This document shows, piece by piece, positions 5,179 to 10,047 of a stretch of DNA of 10,047 nucleotides. Origin of the DNA: Tumulicola sp039922955 (lineage in GTDB: Bacteria; Vulcanimicrobiota; Vulcanimicrobiia; Vulcanimicrobiales; Vulcanimicrobiaceae); NCBI GenBank assembly GCA_039922955.1, contig JBDTDR010000148.1:1-10047 (forward strand). The letters are read 5' to 3'. Position numbers and translations under genes: made by a program. The notes beneath the pieces were generated by a model. The model was not told the DNA's origin. It was given only the letters and a program-made list of their open reading frames with translations, and searched no databases. Numbering within the stretch: position 1 is the stretch's first letter; every line of letters begins with the position of its first letter.

Positions 5179-6465
5179 TCACGCGTTCGCCGCGCGCACC
5201 AAGAACCGTAAGGCTTGCCCGTAGAGATAGCAGCGATCGCCGATCGTTCGTTCTCGGTCTTCCTTCTGCAGAACGTCGGCAAAGCGCGGGCTGGCGGCGA
5301 GGCGTTCGAAGAGGACGCCGTAACGTCCGGGGCGCCGCTCGAGAAAGCGCATCAACTTCACGCGGTGGGCAAGACGCCGAGCGAATCGGCCCGCAACCCG
5401 GCTTGCATACTGCGTGGCCGCGCGCATCGGATCGCTGCGCTCGCCGGCGACGGCCTGCGCGGCCAAGCGTCCGCTCATCGCCGCCTCGAAGATGCCTTCG
5501 CCGTTGGTGGCATCCACCAGCCCGGCGGCGGTTCCGCCGAGCAGCACGTTGCCGTCGGCAAAACCGGGCCGCGGGAGGCCGCCGTAAAGGAGATGCCCCT
5601 CTTGCTTCACGTGTCGCACGCCGACGTCGGGATAGAGCCGGCGTCGCACGCGCTGCGTGAACGCGTCGAGTTCGCCGCGCAGTTCCCGGCCCGGCATCTT
5701 TCCTAAAAATCCCAGCCCGATGGCGAGGTGGTCGCGTTTCGGGAACATCCAGGCGACGATTTGCCGGCCGTCGTGCGCGGCGTAATAGTGCAGTTCCAGC
5801 GTGCGATACGCAATCTCGGCCGCGGGCCCGTCGAGGTAGACGCGATACTGCAGCGTCGTCATCAAGCCGTCGCGCCACCGATCGAACGCCAGGCCGGGCG
5901 GCGTCTTACGCGGGCCGCTTCCGCCGTCGTCGTCGAGCGCAGCGGTCGCGCCCGGCGCGAGAAAAACGTTGCGCGCCGAAATGCACCGGCGTTCGCCCGC
6001 GCGCAAGTCCGCGTACTCGACGATCGCGCGCCGGTTGCCGTCGCTCGCGACGCCGCGGAAGAGGGCCTGCGTGCGAATCTGCGCGCCTTCGCACGCGGCC
6101 AGCCGGCCCATCGTGCCGTCAAGCTCTTCGCGCGTGGTGGTGTGCCCCGGTCCGAAAAGAACTTCGTGTTCGGCGTCGGCGGCATCGAACAACGCCAAGC
6201 GGGGCGTATCGCAGTGGACGATGGCGCGCGGCAGATCGAACGTTTCGCAGAAGCCCGGGCGCAAACCGGCCGCGCAAACGCGCTTCGCGCCGACCACGGC
6301 GTCCTTCTCGAGCACGACCGTTTCCAAGCCGGCTCGGGCCGCTTCGCGCGCGGCCGCCGCCCCCGCGGGACCGCACCCCACTACCAAAAAGTCCACCGCC
6401 TCCACGCGCGGATCTTCTGCCGAAGGATGCTTCGCTCCGGCAGCGGAACCGCGCCCCCGGGTCAA
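5179..6465 (-). CDS. FAD-dependent geranylgeranyl-reductase-family oxidoreductase
   Basis: This flavoprotein is related to ChlP/BchP and archaeal geranylgeranyl reductases, which saturate double bonds of polyprenyl chains in chlorophyll tails, quinones or lipids. The Rossmann dinucleotide motif is VVGCGPAGAAAAREAARAG (28-46), with E53 as the expected ribose-binding acid. KRVCAAGL (61-68) corresponds to the family Cys-Gly segment, and WMFPKRDHLAIGLG (239-252) is a typical substrate-domain strand. The second FAD motif reads LLGGTAAGLVDATNGEGIF (308-326): the Asp of the usual GDAAG is Thr312. No membrane segment is evident. The longest frame starts at a TTG (6465) with no clear ribosome-binding site. 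GTG codons at 6405 and 6396 would begin nearer the Rossmann strand and are credible alternatives. There are no photosynthesis genes nearby, so a quinone or lipid substrate is more likely. It is divergent from hppA and 68 bases ahead of ftsY. Confidence 0.85.
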   Translation of the reverse strand: MTRGRGSAAGAKHPSAEDPRVEAVDFLVVGCGPAGAAAAREAARAGLETVVLEKDAVVGAKRVCAAGLRPGFCETFDLPRAIVHCDTPRLALFDAADAEHEVLFGPGHTTTREELDGTMGRLAACEGAQIRTQALFRGVASDGNRRAIVEYADLRAGERRCISARNVFLAPGATAALDDDGGSGPRKTPPGLAFDRWRDGLMTTLQYRVYLDGPAAEIAYRTLELHYYAAHDGRQIVAWMFPKRDHLAIGLGFLGKMPGRELRGELDAFTQRVRRRLYPDVGVRHVKQEGHLLYGGLPRPGFADGNVLLGGTAAGLVDATNGEGIFEAAMSGRLAAQAVAGERSDPMRAATQYASRVAGRFARRLAHRVKLMRFLERRPGRYGVLFERLAASPRFADVLQKEDRERTIGDRCYLYGQALRFLVRAANA

Positions 6466-6558
6466 GAGGACTCGCCCGCGGGCCCGCAGTAACCAAGCCG
6501 GTCGGGCCCCGTTCGCCGGGCTGCCATACTACTGCTTACCTTGCTCATAAGGATTGGA

Positions 6559-8667
6559 ATGACCGCACAGACAGCGATTGTAGCCGGTTTAATTGGCGGC
6601 GCGCTCGCCGTGCTTTACGGCGTCGCGCTCACCTTTTGGGTGCTGGCGCGACCCGCAGGCAACGACCGCATGAAAGAAATTGCCGCGGCCATCCAAGAGG
6701 GGGCGATGGCCTTCCTCCAGCGTCAGTACTTCACCATCGGCATCGTGGCCGTCGTGCTCGCGATCGTGATCCTGTTCGCACCCACGCTCGGTAAAGAGGC
6801 CGCGATCGGTTTCTTGATCGGCGCGATCCTATCGGGCGCCGCCGGTTTCATCGGCATGATCGTGTCGGTACGCGCCAACGTGCGCACGGCGGAAGCGGCG
6901 CGCGGGGGCCTCAAGCCGGCTCTCAACGTCGCGTTCCGCGGCGGCACCGTAACCGGCATGCTGGTTGTCGGTCTGGGGCTGTTGGCCGTTTCGGGCTACT
7001 ACTGGATCCTGCTGCAAGTCAACCACGGCGATGCGGCCACCTCGCTCAACGCCATGGTCGGCCTCGCCTTCGGATGTTCCCTGATTTCGGTCTTCGCGCG
7101 TTTGGGCGGCGGCATCTACACGAAGGCCGCCGACGTCGGTGCCGACCTGGTCGGCAAAGTCGAAGCCGGCATTCCCGAGGACGACCCGCGTAATCCGGCC
7201 GTCATCGCCGACAACGTCGGCGACAACGTCGGCGACTGCGCCGGCATGGCCGCCGACCTCTTCGAAACGTACTGCGTCACGACGGTCGCGGCGATGCTGC
7301 TCGGCAACTTATTCTTCGGCGATACGATCCCCGGCGCTACGACGTTCCCGCTCGTGCTGGGCGCTCTCTCGATCGTCGCATCGGTTATCGGAACGCTGTT
7401 CGTAGGCCTCGGCAAAGTGGAGAAAGGCACGATCATGCGCGCGCTGTACCTCGGCATGGCGGTCGCCAGCGTGCTCGCACTGGTCGGCTTTTGGTTTGCG
7501 GCAAATCAGACGTTCGCCGGCGCGGCGGGCGTGACGCCGCTGGCGATCTTCGTCTGCGCGCTCGTCGGCGTGGTGATCACCGCCGCGATTACGCTGATTA
7601 CAGAATACTATACCGGCTCGCAGTTTCCGCCGGTTCGCAGCATCGCCAAGGCCTCGCTCACCGGTCACGCGACTAACATGATCGCCGGCCTCGCGGTCTC
7701 GATGCAGGGCACGGCGGGGCCCGCGATCGTCATCGTGATCGGCATCCTGGTGAGCTTCGGGTTCGCGGGCGTGTACGGCGTCGGCATCGCGGTGATGGCG
7801 ATGCTGTCGCTGGCCGGCATCATCGTCGCGATCGATTCGTTCGGTCCGATTACCGATAACGCCGGTGGCATCGCCGAGATGGCGGAGATGCCGGAAGACG
7901 TGCGCAACGTCACCGACCCGCTCGACGCGGTCGGCAACACCACCAAAGCGGTCACAAAGGGGTACGCGATCGGTTCGGCTGCGCTCGCGGCGGTCGTGTT
8001 GTTTGCGGCTTTCTCCGAAGAGCTGATCAAGCACAAGTGTCCCGGAGCCAACGCAGGCGCGTGCGTCGAAGGCGTCAAGAACCTTTTTGCGATCGGCAAC
8101 CCGTACGTGCTGTGCGGGCTGCTCGTCGGCGGCTTGCTGCCGTATTTGTTCGCGTCGCTTTCGATGGAGGCGGTCGGGCGCGCGGGCGGCGCGGTCGTCG
8201 AAGAAGTGCGCCGTCAGTTCCGCGAGAACCCCGGCATCATGGCCGGCACGTCCAAGCCGGACTACGCCACCACCGTGGATATCGTCACCCAGCACGCACT
8301 CAAGGAAATGATCCTTCCGGCGCTGATTCCGGTCGGCGTTCCGGTCGCCGTCGTGCTGCTCTCGTACTTCAACATTCTGCCCGGCAGCACGGGCGCGCAA
8401 ATGATGGGCGGCATTCTGGTCGGCTCGATCGTTACCGGCCTCTTCGTCGCCATCTCGATGACGACGGGCGGCGGCGCGTGGGACAATGCCAAGAAGTACA
8501 TTGAGGACGGCAACTATGGCGGCAAGGGCTCGGTCGCGCACCAAGCCGCGGTGACCGGCGACACGGTCGGCGACCCGTATAAGGACACGGCCGGCCCCGC
8601 GATCAACCCGATGATCAAAGTCCTCAACATCGTCGCACTGCTGCTGGTCGCGTTCCTGGTGCATTAG
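6559..8667 (+). CDS. hppA: Membrane-bound proton-pumping pyrophosphatase (K+-independent)
   Basis: This 702-residue polytopic protein hydrolyses cytosolic pyrophosphate and couples it to H+ export across the inner membrane. It has the length and alternating hydrophobic segments of the 16-helix M-PPase family. The pyrophosphate/Mg2+ site is plain in DVGADLVGKVEAGIPEDDP (192-210), followed by DNVGDNVGDCAGMAADLFE, and in the C-terminal GDTVGDPYKDTAGPAINP. The helix-12 signature GNTTKAVTKGYAIGSA (459-474) has Lys463 where K+-dependent enzymes carry Ala, which marks the K+-independent proton-pumping class. I chose the ATG at 6559 because AAGGA lies 5 bases upstream. A TTG six codons earlier overlaps that site. 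The gene is monocistronic: divergent from the reductase and closed by a strong terminator hairpin at 8721-8747. Such pumps often help cells save ATP under energy limitation. Confidence 0.97.
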   Translation: MTAQTAIVAGLIGGALAVLYGVALTFWVLARPAGNDRMKEIAAAIQEGAMAFLQRQYFTIGIVAVVLAIVILFAPTLGKEAAIGFLIGAILSGAAGFIGMIVSVRANVRTAEAARGGLKPALNVAFRGGTVTGMLVVGLGLLAVSGYYWILLQVNHGDAATSLNAMVGLAFGCSLISVFARLGGGIYTKAADVGADLVGKVEAGIPEDDPRNPAVIADNVGDNVGDCAGMAADLFETYCVTTVAAMLLGNLFFGDTIPGATTFPLVLGALSIVASVIGTLFVGLGKVEKGTIMRALYLGMAVASVLALVGFWFAANQTFAGAAGVTPLAIFVCALVGVVITAAITLITEYYTGSQFPPVRSIAKASLTGHATNMIAGLAVSMQGTAGPAIVIVIGILVSFGFAGVYGVGIAVMAMLSLAGIIVAIDSFGPITDNAGGIAEMAEMPEDVRNVTDPLDAVGNTTKAVTKGYAIGSAALAAVVLFAAFSEELIKHKCPGANAGACVEGVKNLFAIGNPYVLCGLLVGGLLPYLFASLSMEAVGRAGGAVVEEVRRQFRENPGIMAGTSKPDYATTVDIVTQHALKEMILPALIPVGVPVAVVLLSYFNILPGSTGAQMMGGILVGSIVTGLFVAISMTTGGGAWDNAKKYIEDGNYGGKGSVAHQAAVTGDTVGDPYKDTAGPAINPMIKVLNIVALLLVAFLVH

Positions 8668-8720
8668 CCGGCCGAGCCGACGGTGCTATGGCGACGGGTG
8701 GTCGCGGGCTCACAAAACGC

Positions 8721-8747
8721 GAAGCGCGAGAGATTCTCTCGCGCTTC
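8721..8747 (+). terminator. Hairpin terminator of hppA
   Basis: GAAGCGCGAGAG (8721-8732) and CTCTCGCGCTTC (8736-8747) form a perfect 12-bp stem with an ATT loop, 53 bases after the hppA stop. The tail (TCATCTACTCTTA) is pyrimidine-rich but not a pure T run, so termination may be partial. The stem is perfectly symmetrical and could also act on antisense transcripts. Confidence 0.75.
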
Positions 8748-8805
8748 TCATCTACTCTTAGCCATTTTGTTATGCCGTACGGCGCCGCCCGAACGCCGCG
8801 CAGTT

Positions 8806-8811
8806 TAGAAT
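8806..8811 (+). promoter_or_regulatory. Putative -10 element of the M48 protease gene (leaderless type)
   Basis: TAGAAT ends 6 bases before the ATG at 8818, which places the predicted transcription start at the start codon. There is no usable Shine-Dalgarno sequence (GAAG is only two bases away). No clear -35 hexamer is seen at the right spacing. Confidence 0.45.
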
Positions 8812-8817
8812 GAAGAC

Positions 8818-9717
8818 ATGGAGACTCGTCTAACCGGACGGGCGATCGCCGTCGTTATTTCGTCGGCGTTCGCCTTGGCATGCTCGGCGCCGGCACTCGC
8901 CGATCAGCGGCAGGATCAATGGGAGATGCAGGTCGGCCAGCAGCAGTTTGCGCAGCTAGCACAAAAGGGCGAGATCGTTCAATCGTCGCCCTATTACAGC
9001 GTGCTCAACCCCGTCGCAACGCGCATCGCGAGCGTCGCCGGCGCGCAGTATTTCACGCCGTTTCATTTTATTCTCGTCAACGGCCGGTCGCCGAACGCGT
9101 TCGCGGTTCCGGGCGGAAACGTCTATGTCACGACGGCGATGATGACGTTTGCGAAAAATCAGGACGAACTCGCCGCCGTGCTGTGTCACGAAGTCTCGCA
9201 CGACGTTCACCACGACGTCTATAACAACGCCCACAAGGACCAGGGCCTCCAGGTCGCGGCCGGCCTCCTGGGCATGCTGATGGGGAACAATCTTCTCGGG
9301 CAGATGGCCGTCGGTTTGGGCGCTGGCGCGCAAGCGATGACCTTCTCGCGCGCCGACGAAAGCAACGCCGATCGGGCCGGCGCGTTTACGTGCGCGCAAG
9401 CCGGCTTCAACCCTTACGGCATGGTCTGGCTTTTCCAGCGTCTCCAATCCAAACCGGGGAGCGGCGGGCAGTTCGAGATGCTTTCCGATCATCCGCGCGA
9501 CGATCATCGCGTTTCGGACCTCGAAGCCCTGTTCCGAAAGGATCCGGCAACGTTCGGCCGCTTCGCTAACGACGAATCAAAATCCACGCCGCTCCCAACG
9601 CCGCCGCCGCAGCAAGGTTACCCGCCGCAGCAAGGCTACCCGCCGCAGCAAGGCTACCCGCCGCAGCAAGGCTACCCGCCGCAGCAAAGCTACCCGCCGC
9701 AACCCACGCCGCCCTAA
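8818..9717 (+). CDS. Secreted M48-family zinc metalloprotease with GYPPQQ-repeat tail
   Basis: This is a 299-residue exported protease. A Sec signal peptide (about 1-28) ends in a hydrophobic core and APALA, so cleavage after Ala28 is likely. A cysteine (C22) sits earlier in a possible lipobox-like stretch (ALAC), so a lipoprotein is an alternative. The catalytic domain contains NAFAVPGGNVYVT (93-105), the zinc site HEVSH (124-128) and the third ligand in ESNAD (E181). The DHP motif (224-226) is also usual for M48. This matches soluble BepA/LoiP-like peptidases that handle misfolded envelope proteins, not the membrane-embedded HtpX, although only M48 membership is clear. TPR repeats of BepA are absent. 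The C-terminus (about 256-299) is a Pro/Gln/Tyr-rich tail built from five GYPPQQ-type repeats, probably disordered. The ATG at 8818 appears leaderless. The gene is convergent with the next one, 14 bases away. Confidence 0.88.
   Translation: METRLTGRAIAVVISSAFALACSAPALADQRQDQWEMQVGQQQFAQLAQKGEIVQSSPYYSVLNPVATRIASVAGAQYFTPFHFILVNGRSPNAFAVPGGNVYVTTAMMTFAKNQDELAAVLCHEVSHDVHHDVYNNAHKDQGLQVAAGLLGMLMGNNLLGQMAVGLGAGAQAMTFSRADESNADRAGAFTCAQAGFNPYGMVWLFQRLQSKPGSGGQFEMLSDHPRDDHRVSDLEALFRKDPATFGRFANDESKSTPLPTPPPQQGYPPQQGYPPQQGYPPQQGYPPQQSYPPQPTPP
9604..9702 (+). repeat. 18-bp coding tandem repeat (PPQQGY units)
   Basis: Five consecutive 18-base units of the form CCGCCGCAGCAAGGCTAC run from 9604 to 9693, with half of a sixth to 9702. 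Units differ by single bases (GGT in unit 1, AGC in unit 5). They encode the hexapeptide repeats at the protease C-terminus. Near-identity at DNA level suggests recent expansion by slippage, so copy number may vary between strains. Confidence 0.92.
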
Positions 9718-9731
9718 AGCGGGCGATGTGC

Positions 9732-10047
9732 CTACGGGGTTTCGGGCGGGGCGGGCGCGACGACCAGGCGCCCGGCGACCTCTTCTTGGTATTTGCGAAA
9801 GATGATCGCGTAACTGGCGACGATGAAGGCGATCGCGAACGCCAGCAGTCCGTCGCCGATCGCGCTCGAAAGGCTTCCGCGCTGCGGCATCATCAGCCGA
9901 ATGACGCTTCGCAAACCGAACGCCGCAATAAAGATCGTTATCGTCACCCAGGATGAGCCGAGATACATCACGCCCGGCCGGTCGGTCGGGCGCACGTCGG
10001 TGTGCATTCCGCGCAGAATCCCAAGCGGGATGCCCAGGATGGCTCCG
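9732..10047 (-). CDS. Membrane protein, DUF1453/CcdC-like (5' end beyond right edge)
   Basis: The frame is open from the window edge to a TAG at 9732-9734, giving about 104 residues without the N-terminus. An internal ATG at 10007 is probably not the start, because the codons before it (AILGIPLGILRG) already read as a membrane helix in the same frame. Segments visible are that helix, SSWVTITIFIAAFGLRSVIRL and GLLAFAIAFIVASYAIIF, followed by a short charged and Pro-rich tail (KYQEEVAGRLVVAPAPPETP). The polar stretch GMHTDVRPTDRPGVMYL between the first two helices resembles the DUF1453 (CcdC-like) family of small membrane proteins, whose biochemical role is poorly defined. That family call is by eye. 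It converges on the M48 protease gene, and I see no terminator in the 14-base gap. Confidence 0.6.
   Translation of the reverse strand, partial: GAILGIPLGILRGMHTDVRPTDRPGVMYLGSSWVTITIFIAAFGLRSVIRLMMPQRGSLSSAIGDGLLAFAIAFIVASYAIIFRKYQEEVAGRLVVAPAPPETP

Noticed and set aside
5728..6492. 254-codon open frame antisense to the reductase gene
   Set aside because: Arg/Ala-rich shadow frame with no motif; the reductase frame has intact flavin motifs.
7309..8664. 451-codon open frame antisense to hppA
   Set aside because: Composition is dominated by Arg, Asp and His, as expected from the complement of a GC-rich membrane protein gene. No domain is visible and hppA on the other strand is unmistakable.

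Overview
The window is GC-rich, densely coded bacterial chromosome with no transposase, phage gene, tRNA, rRNA or CRISPR array. Several traits argue for a deep-branching bacterium rather than a proteobacterium: a LexA box of the Gram-positive/actinobacterial type, an FtsY without the long acidic N-terminal domain, a K+-independent H+-pumping membrane pyrophosphatase, starts that look leaderless, and a lipoprotein signal peptide. Candidatus Eremiobacterota (WPS-2) or a related group is my tentative guess. No marker in the window proves it.

Left edge (1-293): the 5' end of a lipoprotein gene runs off the window on the minus strand (GTG at 161, strong Shine-Dalgarno). A 132-bp divergent intergenic region separates it from a small VOC-family gene on the plus strand. 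This gap holds three consecutive hairpins (193-260) that would form a structured leader on the lipoprotein mRNA.

Main block (662-6465, all minus strand, read right to left): a geranylgeranyl-reductase-family flavoprotein, then ftsY, recA, recX, an OmpR/PhoB-type response regulator and a histidine kinase. A perfect CGAAC-N4-GTTCG LexA box abuts a GATAAT -10 element just upstream of ftsY. This suggests that ftsY, recA and recX, and perhaps the two-component pair by read-through, form one SOS-controlled transcription unit. The kinase is soluble and begins with a degenerate GGDEF-like domain. It ends convergently with the VOC gene, and the two stop codons share one CTAG palindrome.

Right part (6559-10047): divergently from the reductase, the plus strand carries hppA with a strong hairpin terminator. 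A secreted M48-type zinc metalloprotease follows, with a GYPPQQ-repeat tail and an apparently leaderless start. A partial membrane protein (DUF1453/CcdC-like) converges from the right edge. No stretch over 300 bp lacks a gene. The 93-bp gap between the reductase and hppA (6466-6558) must hold divergent promoters, but I see no convincing -35/-10 pair there.
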